Source of the DNA: Maratus speciosus
Taxonomy: Eukaryota; Arthropoda; Arachnida; Araneae; Salticidae
NCBI GenBank assembly: GCA_963932465.1
Contig: OZ010788.1
Location: 202,184,559-202,248,558 of the forward strand
Direction: 5' to 3'
Length of the DNA stretch: 64,000 nt
Under the pieces are notes generated by a model. That model saw nothing but the letters and a program-made list of their open reading frames with translations. It ran no database searches and was not told the origin of the DNA. The translations under genes were made by a program, and so were the position numbers. This document shows, one piece after another, positions 11,957 through 23,796 of this stretch (position 1 is its first letter; each line of letters opens with the position of its first letter).

Positions 11957-13160
11957 AGCACTCTCAGAAATAAAACTCTTACTTTTGACGATTCAGCAAT
12001 CCTTGAGCTGTATTTCGTCGTTTTTGACGATCATATCCTATCAAGATCACGTAACTTTTAACGGAATGTAAACTCTCAAATATTTAACGAAAGTTTTGCC
12101 TCAATCACGGTCAGACTCAATGCATTCTAAGGAAACAGTTGCTGTGCCTCCTCAAATCCTGCAATTTTAGCAAGCAGATATTTACTTGTTTATGTTAGTC
12201 CTTTAATAATTTATTTTAAAACAGCACTGTTTAGTGCTTTTCAGAAAATACTGAAATATAGGTAGTTATTGTTTCTTCATTAGTTATTTTTTTAGCTGTT
12301 AAAATTTTTAGGAATGCTTATTATTATTTTTATTTATTTATTTATATGCTGTTGTTCGTTATGTTTTAATTCGACAAAAATAAATTTTCGTGTTCTTTAA
12401 AACTATTCAAAAAGAAAATTTGGTCAATAAAATTTCACACTTCCAGGATATATATATTTTTTAATTTATTTAAGAAATATATTCTGTTTTCAATCAAATT
12501 AAAAATAAACATAATTGATTCCTCTCCCCTTTATAAACAGTAAAGTGTTAAAATCTTATCCACCTACTCAGTGATAAAATCTCACGCAATATGCACTTCA
12601 CAATTTGTTATTTGTGAGCAACAAATTAACCAGACCATATTCTAATTATTCATTGAGCAAAGAAAATTTCACTAATAAATTATTTAATCAAGCCATATTA
12701 TAATTATTCAATGACCATGAGAAAACTATAATAATACATTAGCCTTACTTAAAACTTTCAGAAATTATAGCAGCACCGATAAAATTACAATCTACCTTAT
12801 AAAAATATAAATACGCAGCAGAAATCATTACATTAATCTATAAGCATATCTGTACAAGTCCCTCAATAGCGAGGTCGGAAGAGCAACGGTCTCCCACTCC
12901 AAAGGACGCGGGTTCGAATCACCCCGAGAAAACGAGAAGTGAATTTTTTCTTCCCCTAGTTAATAAATACGGGAACTTCCAAACTGTTCGATAGATGGCA
13001 CCACCAGCCCTTTTTTTGACGAAATTTACATCGTCAAGCAAGTGAAGAAAGTAATTTCATCAATTTGACGAAATATTCGCTCGGAGCATTTTCCAGGAAA
13101 CGGTTTTGTCAAAAACAAAGAAAATTTCGTGAAATCTGAGTATTCATTTCTGAGTGTGAG
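11957..13160. mobile_element. Putative TIR element inside the pogo transposase
   Basis: CACTCTCAGAAATAAAACT on the left is matched in inverse by AGTATTCATTTCTGAGTGTG on the right. The segment separates the two transposase pieces, as expected for an insertion. It contains a tRNA-like stretch (about 12850-12940). No ORF; family unknown; the ends may be off by a few bases. Confidence 0.5.
12850..12940 (+). other. tRNA-like sequence with box B (SINE head or tRNA relic)
   Basis: A box A-like TAGCGAGGTCGG (about 12867) and a canonical box B GGTTCGAATCA (12911) are spaced as in a tRNA, with CTCCAAAGG where an anticodon loop with CCA would sit. The T stem forms (CGGG/ACCC), but I cannot pair an acceptor stem, so it is not a functional tRNA. 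A tRNA-derived SINE head is the likeliest reading; sequence continues downstream without homology I recognise. Confidence 0.55.
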
Positions 13161-14033
13161 CAGTTTTAAAAACAGCAGCACGTTCGTAGACTTCATCGAA
13201 TAGTTGTGCTATTGTAGGTTTCCAACTTTTCTACCAGTGTGGTTTGACAGCCAATTTTCTATTGCTTCAGCATAAAACGTTTTAAAAGGAAACATAATTG
13301 CGACATCGAGAGGCTGCAGTTTTGTTGTTGAATCGGGAGGCAAACACACGATTATAACACCATTCTCCCGTGCAAGGTCAATGACAGTCAAGTTACGAGA
13401 ATTTGACTAATGCCCATTCAATATCAACACAATGAGATCGTCTTTTAATGGTTTTACAATGGACAAAAAAATGGCGAAACCATCTCTCGTAAAGCTCTGC
13501 TGTTATCCACGCTGACTCATGCGCAGCTCCGAATGATCCTGGAGGCGCTCCATCCATCTTTCTTCATGAGCTTCCTCGGAAACATCATGAGAGGAAGCAC
13601 AAACATCCCTGCGTTACGTAATTTCGTCCCTGGGAATAAAATAAGAACTGCAAGGGGACGAAATTGGAACCACACTACTTCTCAATATGGCGGAGCATCA
13701 GTTCTTGTAAGATGAACTGAACGTCATAAAACTCACTGTAACGTATGCTGTTAGCATCTTACCTACGTAGACTACATGCAATGAACAGGAAATAAATACT
13801 TACAGTACAGTAAATAACGTTCTACAAATGTCGTAATGAGAATTCAGGTCATCTAAAAATAAGAAATCCGACGTATATATGTATGCATCTTTGCGAACGA
13901 AACCTTCAGTACTGACGCCTTTTACCTTCCGCTCCTTATGCCTTGCATGGTAAGTGGAGCCACTTTCGAAGAAGCGGAGAAGTAATGGGGGGCGAAATTA
14001 GGAAAGAGGACGAAATTAGGTCACCTTACCTTA

Positions 14034-15054
14034 CTATCCGTAAATCTGTAAACTTGAAATTCAATAGATAGTAAATGCTTTTTATGTTTAAGGAGGAAAA
14101 ATTAGAGTCAGGTAAATGTTTATTAATTCAGTTTTAAAATTGGAAAGCTAATTCCATTATTAATTTCCACGTGCCTCAGATAATTGAAAAAAACTCAGGA
14201 ATTTTATTTATGCAATAAAATTATCATTCTTACATATAATCCTAAATTTTGTACATTTATCTTTCATAAAATCCAAGATGCAGTTTCAAAAACAGTTTAC
14301 TTTACTCCTCTTTTCTTAATCTCTTATTAAAAATCCGTGATCAAAGCCTACATGTTAATTCTGCTATACAGAAATTCAAAAATTGGCACATAAAGTGTCC
14401 TTAAAAAAAAACAACAAAAAAAAAACAACAAAAAAAAAACTAGAGAACAGGAATTTCGCTTTTTCAGAATTTAGTGTCGCCCCCGTCATTTCCATTACTT
14501 CATTTCCTTCTGATGGACTGATGACTTCTATTATTATGAAACAGCTATTATAAATGAAGTGTTAGGTGAAGATGAAAGAGCAGCCGTAAAAAGTTAGAAC
14601 TCTGATTTTCTGGTCAGATTGGGGGAAAAAAATGGCCATAATTTTTTTTTTTTTTTTTTACGGCTGCTCTTTCATCTTCACCTAACACTTCATTTATAAT
14701 GGCTGTTTCATAATAATAGAAGCCACCAATCCATCAGAAGAAATTAACTCGGTTAAGCGAGACTCTACCACAGTACTATACATATTTCAATTTGAAGACT
14801 TAAAGCACACGTTTTATTTTATGTAAAATGACGTCATTCGCATCCGCTTAGAATTCCACATTTACGATCTACTCTTAAACATCTACAGTAAAGCATGCAT
14901 AGCACATCACTATCGCGAAATAATGCACAAATGCAGCAAAAAGATTCCGTCATTCAAGAAAATCGAAAAACAACAACAAAAAAAAAAAAAACAAAAAAAA
15001 AACAACAACAACAGAAAACGGCTATCTAATGATTCATAGATACTTACAATTAAA
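14034..15054. other. Non-coding stretch with A-rich runs
   Basis: No gene seen. It holds A-rich runs (14402-14440 and 14972-15013, the latter with CAA interruptions) and the foldback sequence annotated separately at 14507-14742. Confidence 0.5.
14507..14742. repeat. Near-perfect foldback, arms about 90 bp
   Basis: The left arm (14507-14597), containing TTAGGTGAAGATGAAAGAGC, returns inverted at 14661-14742. The loop of about 60 bp ends in an 18-19 base T run. The arms are nearly identical, so it would form a stable hairpin. Confidence 0.75.
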
Positions 15055-16770
15055 TCCTTCTATATATAAAAAAAAGTTTTGATTTGGAAATGGACCAATG
15101 AAAATCTGCGTAGATATTCCGGGTAGATCGGCATCCAGTTTGAATGCTTAAGGATGGCCTTTCATCGTTAATATTAAAAAAACTGTTGCATACAAAAATA
15201 TGAAAATCGGCGGTATTATAGAGAAATGTTTGATAAACACGCTGATGCAGACAGTTTTCAAATCGAAGAATTATTTTAAGAGACTAGAGGGCTCTGCCCC
15301 CTACGAGCTACGCTCGCCAACCCCCGTTCAGACATCCCAGATTCTAAAACCATGCTAATTTCATCGACCTTAAAAAGATTGAATTATAATTTAAAAAAAC
15401 AGTGACGGTCTCCCTCTAAATGGGTTTTCATTCATTTTCCTTTGATTGGAGATTTTTAAGACGAAATCAGTCGCTGCTAAGAAATACAATGGCTGTTTTC
15501 GTCTTTGATTAAAAACAAGAAAGAAAAATCATGCGTACGGCATTAGATTATGAAACACTTTCCAACACTCCCTGAAAGCTTTAACAAAACTTCATTATTT
15601 AGGGAAATAAAGTAAATAAGATAACTAACTAAACCTTTAAAACACTGATTTCAGCAGTTACCACTCATAGCCAAATATTTATTCCAATTCTTCCGAACAG
15701 CCCTGTATTTGAACTGTAGGCTGATATTTAATGCTAAAGTTGGACAAAATCGTTCCATTAAAATAGTTTTATTGGAGCAAAAGCTATACATGAGAATTTA
15801 ATCATTTTTAGATCATTTTATACGTTATAAGTTCCCGGTGTCCAGATTGCATTTATTTTTCTTATTAGACTCATTTTTTGAGGTTTTATTTCTATTTTAA
15901 ATTCAAATTTTCAGCATTTCGAGAGATATTTTTTACAAAATTTAGAAAATGTTATTAATTTAAACTGTTGCCAATTGTATAAACAGCGCAAACAATAATG
16001 TTTACTTCAAATTAAAAATTTATTTACACGTGACTATTACAAACAGAAAAAAAACTTTAAAATTAGAATTAAATGATTATATGTTAAAAGCAAGAAAATT
16101 ACGTCATAAGAACCATATTTACACTTGAATTTGAGAAACAAAATCATAAATAAAAAAAATCATTATTATGCATTAAAACTTGTAAATGGGGGAAATTACG
16201 TCATATTTAAAGTGGCCAAAAAATATGGCAAAACAATTTAAATTGAAAAATATATTTGCGCGAGATATTTTGAGATAATCTTTTCAACTATTATCAGGAA
16301 TTCGAAGACAGCGCAAATAATATTTCCTTCTAACAACAAAAGTATTTTCACGTGAATATTAATAAGAGAAATAAAACTTTGGTGTAAATTACGCCAGATT
16401 TGAAACGATACATTTAAAATGAATTATTTAAAAGAACTATCTTATAGCGCTGTTAAAAAATACCGGGAGACAATGACACTGTTTACTTAATTCATTTTAC
16501 ATTAGCTTATTTTCAAATGTTTAACTAATTTTTTTTAATTAAATACGAAAACAGCCATTGTATCTTTTAAGAGCAGCAGATTTGGTCTTAAAAATCCCAA
16601 TCCAAGGAAAACGAATGGAAACCCGTTTACAGAGAGATCGCTACTGTTTTTTTTTAAATTATTATTTTAATTCAATATTTTTAAAGCCGGTCAAATTAGC
16701 GTGCTTTTTGGATTTTGGTGTGCCTGAACGGGGTTGGCGAGCGTAGCTCGTAGGGGGCAGAACCCCCTAG
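15055..16770 (+). mobile_element. Non-autonomous Helitron, interrupted
   Basis: The 5' end TCCTTCTATATATAAAA is preceded by A. The 3' end has a GGGGGCAGAACCCCC hairpin followed by CTAG and then T, as Helitrons require (TC...CTAG inserted between A and T). Another Helitron sits inside at 15284-15724. Net length is about 1275 bp with no Rep or helicase coding, so it relied on enzymes encoded elsewhere. Its body recurs in the Helitrons at 40365 and 41431. Confidence 0.8.
15284..15724 (-). mobile_element. Non-autonomous Helitron nested in a Helitron
   Basis: On the minus strand it starts TCAGCCTACAG (15724) and ends with a stem read here as GAGGGCTCTGCCCCC next to CTAG (15284). Host sequence resumes as A (15283) and T (15725). 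Joined, these give AAGAGATATTTAATG, the uninterrupted sequence seen at 40560 and 42168. Length 441 bp. No ORF. Confidence 0.85.
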
Positions 16771-17311
16771 TATAGTATATAATAGCTCCATTGTTTTAAC
16801 AGAAATCATTCGTTTATATTTTTTTCAAAATAGCACGTATTTTAATTATATTTTCTTTCGGTTGTTACGAGAAAATGGCAACAAAAATATAATAATTACT
16901 ATTTTAAAACTACTTTTCCTTTACTTTCTACAGAAATGGAGTACTTCCGTTGTCAATATTAAGCAAATGGCTCCAAAAACTAAAAAAAAAAAATTAATAT
17001 TTCAAAAATAAATGGAGATAAAGTTTTCAAACAAAATGCATTTAAAAGAACTTTTTTTTTTTTCAATACGACGGTATAACAATTGAAAATGTGCGATTCT
17101 TAGAAGTTAAAAAAATTACTAAAGAGTGTTTATCGTAATGCTTTGTTTTACGGCTAGCTTCTGTAAGGTAACGTTATTTTTTGGACGTAAAATAAGCTGG
17201 GGGAAAGAAATAACATACCGTACCGGAGGCCAAAAAAAAAAAAAAAATCTGTATAAAGACGAGATAAAGATTAATGTCCGAATCAAAGAAATAGGTCAGC
17301 AGAAAGATTAG
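16771..17311. other. Non-coding stretch, no feature recognised
   Basis: AT-rich, with short A or T runs. No credible coding sequence or inverted repeat seen. Confidence 0.4.
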
Positions 17312-18485
17312 ATCCCAACAAAAAGTTTTCGGTAAAAAAAAAAAAAAAAAATAGCGCCAAGTTCTCCTTAATGTTTCGGCCAGAAAAAGTAGTGATATCT
17401 GAAGTTCGCACAAGTTAAAAGCCAAACATCCCAAATCTTTCATTGAAAATGGCTTCCTGCGACTTGGCCGTTAATGCCTTCTACAGCATTTCAAAATTAA
17501 TGATTGGAAATTACGCATTTATGAATTATTTAAATATTAAAAGTAATATTAGAATGCAAAGAGGCAAATTCACATAAAGACATTATAAGTAAAAGATTTC
17601 TGATAACTACCATTCAGTTTCAACAAACATTAGTTTTGATTACAGATCATTTAGTCCACTTGTGGTTTAATTGCCATTTTGTACGGTCTAAAGCTAAAGT
17701 CATTAACCCCTTCGGGACGGGAGCCTATTACGAAATTTTTAATCATTTGTCACCGTTTTTTAAAAACAGAAATTTGTGTCTTCTTGAATCGAGAAAATGC
17801 GCTGATTAAATAAGGCAAATTTTACAGTAAAATTTTACTGGTGAGGAAAAACAAGGATTCTGAGCGCTTCATGCGGCACGTATACGTGTCGCTCGTCCCC
17901 AAGGGGTTAACGTAAAACCCAAGAAATAAAACAAAATTTACTTACTTCAAATCTCACAATATGTTACATTATATTTTATTGTATAATATTGAAACCTTGT
18001 GTATTGACGAAAGAGATTTTTTTCGTTTGAACATTTATTATAGTTTGTTTGCATACATTTGCATACACATTACACATTCATTTATAAACTGTTAAAAGCT
18101 GATACTAATTATGTTTTAGCAATTAGGGATATTATCTCCTGAATACAAGTATTTTGTTATTTTTAACTTCTAAGCATTTAAATAGACTGAAGTTGTTTAA
18201 ATGCTTTTTTCAAATGTGTATTTTATTTCGGTACTCTGTGCCACAAAATGCCTAAAATAATCAAAAAATGTAGTTGACATGTAGCTCATTTGTACATATT
18301 TTAAAATTTGAAAAACTCTCTCGAAGGCATTAACGGCCAAGTCGCAGGAAGCCATTTTCAATGAAAGATTTGGGATGTTTGGCTTTTAACTTGTGCGAAC
18401 TTCAGATATCACTACTTTTTCTGGCCGAAACATTAAGGAGAACTTAGCGCTATTTTTTTTTTAACCGAAAACTTTTTGTTGGGAT
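17312..18485. mobile_element. Element with about 165-bp inverted arms
   Basis: Left arm 17312-17478 begins ATCCCAACAAAAAGTTTTCG. Its inverse lies at 18327-18485 and includes GGCCGAAACATTAAGGAGAA and GCCAAGTCGCAGGAAGCC. The 0.85 kb between the arms has no ORF and contains a separate TTAA-flanked MITE. The class is unknown. Confidence 0.65.
17707..17906. mobile_element. PiggyBac-like MITE, 200 bp
   Basis: TTAA flanks both ends (17703-17706 and 17907-17910). The inverted ends are CCCCTTCGGGACGGG and its inverse CGTCCCCAAGGGG. TTAA duplication with CCC-starting ends is the piggyBac signature. No coding capacity. Confidence 0.75.
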
Positions 18486-18544
18486 ATCACTACTTTTTGT
18501 ATGTTTTTTCAAGTTTGTTATTCTAAACTATATTAATATGAAAA

Positions 18545-18895
18545 AACTTAAATTTCGGTACTTTTATGTTAACCGGGAGCAAATCTCCTCATTAGCCTAT
18601 TGTTTTTTCGCCAATAGCAGTTTTCATTTTTCACATGTGTAAATTAGAAACAATGCTTTGATTTTCAAATAAAATATTTTGATTTATGTTATTATTATTA
18701 TTTATTTATTTAATTATTTCAATGTTAAATATTCTATTAAATAAAATGAGGGAAATGCATCTATTTTAAATGAGATGACTGAAAAGTATATATCTTTAAA
18801 TGAAATGAATGCAATATGAACAATGGAGTTGGGAACAGTATTTGGCGATTTGCCACTTGCGCCCGGCTAACATAAAAATACTTAAATTTATTTTA
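18545..18895. repeat. Imperfect inverted repeat, MITE-like
   Basis: TTTTATGTTAACCGGGAGCAA near 18562 pairs with TTGCGCCCGGCTAACATAAAAA near 18858; flanking AACTTAAATTTCGG also pairs with ACTTAAATTTA. Diverged, with uncertain ends. Confidence 0.4.
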
Positions 18896-20192
18896 TTGAG
18901 CTTTACAAATTTATACTTTATTTCTTTTTATATTAAAGTACTAGCCACCTCTAGCAAGCAGTATTTACCGTATTAATTCCATGTTAAACGTTGCATCATG
19001 TTACTGTTATTCATAATTTAATTTACTTGCCCATTCTTTTGCCAAGTCGGAAGCTTTTGATAGAGAAATCAAGAACTCTTTATGATCATGGAAGCACATT
19101 ATATATTTTGTGTTGTTATGTATTTTATCTTTCGTGACAAATATCTCTTAACTCACTTATGCATGTTTCCTTAGCAGTTACGATTCGTTCTCTAATGCGG
19201 AAATTTTTAATCCTATTAAGTAATCTTTTTTAATTGGGCTCACTGCCAATTGTTGTATTTTAACTGATACGACTGGGTACAAGTGAATGACAATATCTGC
19301 ATTTGCATGAAACCATATTGATGCTAATATCTTTTTGTTTCACGTTAACCTTTTCAATAGACTCGATTACGGAAGAATAGAAGGTCTACCGGCTCACTGC
19401 CATGATCCATTTGAAAATCTATCATTCTTCTCATCTGATCGTGTTGGAGAATTAGTCAATGTGCCATGGTTTTAAGATTTTAGCTAATTTTATTCGAAAC
19501 CTGAAAACTAAAATGCGAGGAACCGGATTATAGAAGATTCATTCTAACGTACATACCGATTAACAGGTTACATATTATAGAATTATAATAATCATAAGGA
19601 GAACTGGCAGTTTCAATGCTTTAATAGTTTCCGTAAATTCTCTTTATATAATACAGAAGTTTTAGCGGTGTAAAGATTAACAACATAGTCACAGTAAATA
19701 TAATATCAGTACAATATAATAACAATAGCAGAGGTTTTGGGCAGTAACGAAATTATATTAGCAACTTTGGAAATATTAGTACGTTATATCATTTGACTAT
19801 TCAGATGATATGCGGAAAAATAAAAATAGATGGCTCGCATTAATAATTAACTCATTGAAAAATAGCCACTAGCGTCAAATATTCGCCAAGCTTGGCGACA
19901 TTTAGCAGAGTTTCGCCAAATTTGGTAATATATCATGTCAATTCTCAAATTTGGCGACAAAAAATGTTTTGTTTATTATGACGTCATAATGATGCATATG
20001 TATTATACACATACGTATAATATGTATGATGTAAATGTATTACGTTATATGCATATGTATAATATGTATGATGCATATGCATAAGTTCATTAACATCACT
20101 AAAACGCACTTAAAGGAATAGTGTTCAATAAATAGTAGGGATAATTGCCAGATTGACCAGAGTGCTATTGAGATTAGAATTCCGACATTTAT
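18896..20192. other. Non-coding stretch with AT palindromes
   Basis: No gene seen. Near 19975-20085 there is a cluster of short palindromes, including ATTATGACGTCATAAT and repeated ATGCATATGTATTATA-like blocks. A short GGCGA-rich segment (19875-19960) resembles the dispersed repeat at 37379. Confidence 0.4.
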
Positions 20193-20194
20193 AA

Positions 20195-20594
20195 TAGACC
20201 GGAAGGCGTCTGCACACACCATCACCTCATCGAGTTTACAGCTGAAATTTTAGGATTAGTTAAAACTAGATTAGCATATTTAAATGCAACTGGTCTGTTA
20301 AGTCGTATCTTAGTAGAAACCACCTGAAGACCTGATTTTAGTCGTTAACTGATAGGTTTACTATTGTATTTTCCTGCATTCAAAAGTTTGGAAACATGGA
20401 GGAATGGCTGCAGAAAAACACAAAGGAAAATCCACCAATTAACCCGTAAAATCGGGTCTGTAGGTGGTTTCTACAAAGATACGACTTGGCAGACCAGTTA
20501 CATTTCAATACGCTAATCGATATTTAACTAATCCTAAAATTTCAGCCGTCAACTCGATGAGGTGATGATCTGTGCAGACGCCTTCCGGTCTTTA
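20195..20594. mobile_element. Foldback MITE, arms about 145 bp
   Basis: TAGACCGGAAGGCGTCTGCA (20196) is matched in inverse by TGCAGACGCCTTCCGGTCTT (20573). Pairing continues inward through the CATCACCTCATCGAG and GGTGGTTTCTAC regions. No ORF and no clear target duplication. Confidence 0.65.
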
Positions 20595-20596
20595 AT

Positions 20597-22487
20597 AAAA
20601 TTTGTTTTTAGGAAATAAAAGATAGAAAGATGGACAGATAAACTGAAAGATTTGCCTTAAGGTTTTTGTAAAAGCATATAAAAATTCATTCAGCTTGAAA
20701 TCATGTAACACCTTTATAACTCAGCCTAATTTTCTGTAATCGGGTTTTGGCGACTAACATATCTTATCTATAACTATAATCTTTCTTTTACAGATTTAAA
20801 ATTAACAATAAATTAACAGTAAGTAGGTTAATAATACAACATAATAACATTAGCAGCCGACTTCGGACGCCGCATCTTTCGCACATCGTTAAAGACAGTT
20901 TATTAGTTACACATTTCATTTAATTAAAAGGAGATTTTTAAACTTTCATATGGAATTAGGATATTTTTCCACTATAGGGACCTTGGCATTTTTTCAAAAT
21001 CTTGGCGCAATTCGGACTTCAGAAACTGAGATATGTTGCGAAATGATATAAACAACTATGAAAACAAACCTGATGAACTTATAAATCAGTAAAAAATTAA
21101 TAAAAATACGAATAAAACGTCGAATTAATGGTTTTATTGGCCATTATTAGCATTTAATCTTACAATTAATTAATTAATGGCAAACCATTATTGGCATTTA
21201 ATCTTACAATTTGGCGATAGTAATTTGGTCGACGGGATAACTAAGAAGTACCATGTATTTATATACATATAAACATTTGTTTTACACATGTATAAAATAT
21301 TATTTTTATATACAAATTATTTATGTTGGTATATAAAAATAAATAAACGGGTTCCTTACATTAAATAAATTGTATACATATTGAAAAAATTGCTTGTGTA
21401 TATTACACAGTAAATAGGTTGCCATAAAATACGTTATTATCAAATTTCTTTTCTCGTCAAGGCTATTTTCTGTATTTCGCCAAGGCTGCTATATCGGAAA
21501 CGTACCGAATTGCGGTTATATTTTGCTAAATGTTTTGTTGTTTTTATATCGCAAATATATCTTAACCTATACTGATTAAAATTTTTAGGTATATTCGTTT
21601 TTTCTATTTAACAAACATCTTTGGAAAAGCATATATATAAAATGTTATTCTGCTTGAAATCACGTGACCCACTTCAAAACTCTGTAATCGAGTTTTGGCG
21701 ACCAACATTGGCACAATTGAATGTGTTAAGGAACTGTTTACGGCCAAATGAACACCCCCTGTTTGAAGGGTTTAGAGGCGGAAATTCTGTGTTTTCAGAT
21801 TTTTCTGGTTAATTGTGCTACAAACCCGACTTACTTCTGAAATTTCATGATTCTACGACTTTTAGAAGTACCTTAGTTATTTGATGATGCGAAGTGAGTC
21901 AGTGACAAAAAAGCGCCTTTTCGGAATTTAATATTTCGAAAACTACTAAATATAGAAACATGAAATCGTGGAACCTTAGTTCAGTTTGACCATACGAACA
22001 TGTGTATAAAAGAAAATTTTCTATATCTCTCCCTAAAACGGCGTTATGAGGGGGTGAAAAGTATGCCGAAATGGTTCAGGAAAAGGTAGCTTACGGCTTG
22101 TGCGAACTTGGCGGACGCACTGCCGTGCTCCCAGATAAGTGACAGAAAGAAATGGTTTTTAGTGGACGAAAAAAAAAAGCTTAAAACTGCCCTAGATTTA
22201 AATAATTACAATAAAGAAAAAACACATTGATGGTTTTGTCGTTTAATTAATACCTAAAATTTTTTTAATTGTTATACGTTAGATTTTTTTCATATAACAT
22301 GAGAAAAAAATCTGTCGTATATTTTTGTTAATGTAAATATATGCTATTGACACTTAGGATTCGAAAAGTAAAAAAAAAAAAAAAAATACCTAAGGAGCAT
22401 TTACATTATCTAACAGCCAAATAATTTTAGGATTACTGTGGCAATATGAATGATGAGCTGGAACTCATTATGTTTCCATAACAGCCA
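20597..22487. other. Non-coding stretch
   Basis: No gene recognised. A direct repeat of about 35 bp containing GGCATTTAATCTTACAATT occurs at 21140-21170 and 21188-21215. AT-rich throughout. Confidence 0.4.
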
Positions 22488-22489
22488 TA

Positions 22490-22735
22490 GACTCACCCCT
22501 ATTTTGAGACGCTACATGTTATTTTCAGAAAAGTTCCTACAGTATTTACTTTTGTAGGGATTTTACTACTACTATTTTCTAATAATAATCTTCCGCTTAT
22601 TTAATATTGGAGTAATCTATGATTAAATAAACCTTAGATTATTTAGAAGATAATGATAATACAGTACTTCCAAAAGTGAAGCATGAGGGGACTTTCCAGA
22701 AAATAACACGCAGCATCCCAAAGAGTCAGTCAAGA
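22490..22735. repeat. Imperfect inverted repeat, MITE-like
   Basis: TGTTATTTTCAGAAAAGTTCC near 22518 pairs with GGACTTTCCAGAAAATAACA near 22690, with flanking ACTC.../...GAGT and TACTTTTG/CAAAAGTA boxes. About 75-bp diverged arms; no target duplication recognised. Confidence 0.5.
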
Positions 22736-23094
22736 GCCGCCAATGTTTAGTTTTCATGGTTACCATAATTATTGTTAATATTACAAGCAAGACTACCTTA
22801 TCATATCTTATTATGTTAAAGGGGTCTCGGTTACTAGATACAAAGCATTAAAAAATAGGATTTTATGTTATTATTTTTCTTGAAGCAAAACGCATTTACC
22901 AGACTCATAATTTACAAAACTCTATATTTTCAGTGATTTCAAAAGTGTTAATTCAAATCTTTTTTATTAAAATTTATTATCTGTTTACATAAATAAACAG
23001 TCAAAACTAAACAGTTTAACAGAATTATTATGTTGTAACATCTAAACTTTTTTTATTTAAAGCCATAGAGTAAAGAGAAAGAATAGAGATTAAT

Positions 23095-23796
23095 CATGGA
23101 GGAAAGAGATAGATGGAGAGGCAGTAAGGTGGCTGGGGGTGACGCCAAAAAAGTAACCATAAAATCTGCTACAGTCGGCCCAAACATAAGCGCGTTCTTT
23201 CAGAAAAAAAAGAAAACTTTTAGTAATACAGTTTTTAATTCATAATACAATAGAATTCTTAAAAATAAGCAGATCACTTTCATTTAGAGAAGAAAATGCA
23301 CGGGTGATGTCAAAGAATTTGGTCCCTGTTTCAGGTGCTTGTTTGTTTTGGGCCGATTGAGAGCATTTAAATTTGAGCGATAACGCGCATCATATTGCAA
23401 ACCGTTTTTACGGCATACTGCATCTCCATCTATCTCTTTCCTCCATGGCGATGAATAGTGGTGGCTGGAGGTGACGCCAAAAATGTAACCCTAAAATCCA
23501 CTACGTTCGGCCCAAACACAATCATGTGCTTTTGCAAAAAAAGAAGAAAACTTCTAGTAATACAGTTTTTAATTCATAATACAATGAAATGCTAGTTTAG
23601 AATGCATAAATATAAGCAGATCATTTTCATATAGAGAAAAAAAATACACGGCTGATGTCAAAGAATTCGGTAACTTGTTCGACGTGCTTGTTTTGTTTGG
23701 GCAGAATGAGGGCATTTAAATTTGAGCGATAAAGCCCATCATATTACAAACCGTTTTTACGGCATACTGCATCTCCATCTATCTCTTTCCTCCATG
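23095..23796. mobile_element. Tandemly duplicated MITE
   Basis: The outer ends are inverted copies of CATGGAGGAAAGAGATAGAT (23095) and its complement ending 23796. A third copy of that end, in the same orientation as the right one, lies at about 23422-23446. The body between (GGTGACGCCAAAAAAGTAAC to the end motif) is therefore present twice as direct repeats of about 330-345 bp, clearly diverged from each other. No ORF. Confidence 0.75.

Larger units (their letters stand above)
11376..13700 (-). pseudogene. Pogo/Tigger/jerky-type transposase, broken
   Basis: Reading leftward on the minus strand, 13700-13400 gives a degenerate stretch around HESAWITAELYERWFRHFF, then an open piece (13391-13209) with NGVIIVCLPPDSTTKLQPLD and FPFKTFYAEAIENWL. 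This is the C-terminal part of the DDE domain (DDE_1 type) of pogo-like transposases. About 1.2 kb is then inserted DNA. From about 11935 to 11376 the C-terminal tail follows, ending in a zinc-binding segment with ECPICFNHFSGDKHGEQW and CTWSHEICS, as in other arthropod pogo-like proteins. The N-terminal helix-turn-helix part is absent. Stops and frameshifts occur in several places, so it cannot give a working enzyme. The role would have been cut-and-paste transposition into TA. Confidence 0.75.
6438..14031 (-). mobile_element. Pogo-like DNA transposon, decayed and heavily invaded
   Basis: Inverted ends AGGCAAGGTG (from 6438) and its partner CACCTTACCT (to 14031) are flanked by TA (6436-6437 and 14032-14033). 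Homology continues inward through ATTTCG-containing sequence. Transposase fragments on the minus strand lie at 11376-13700. Removing two inserted elements (6723-11262 and about 11957-13160) leaves roughly 1.85 kb, short of a full pogo-like element because the N-terminal coding half is missing. The TA duplication and transposase type agree. Confidence 0.75.

Noticed and set aside
12850..12940. Functional tRNA gene
   Set aside because: Boxes A and B are present but no acceptor stem pairs and the anticodon arm has mismatches. Better read as a SINE head or relic.
13533..13715. ORF on the plus strand near 13.6 kb
   Set aside because: Antisense shadow of the decayed pogo transposase.
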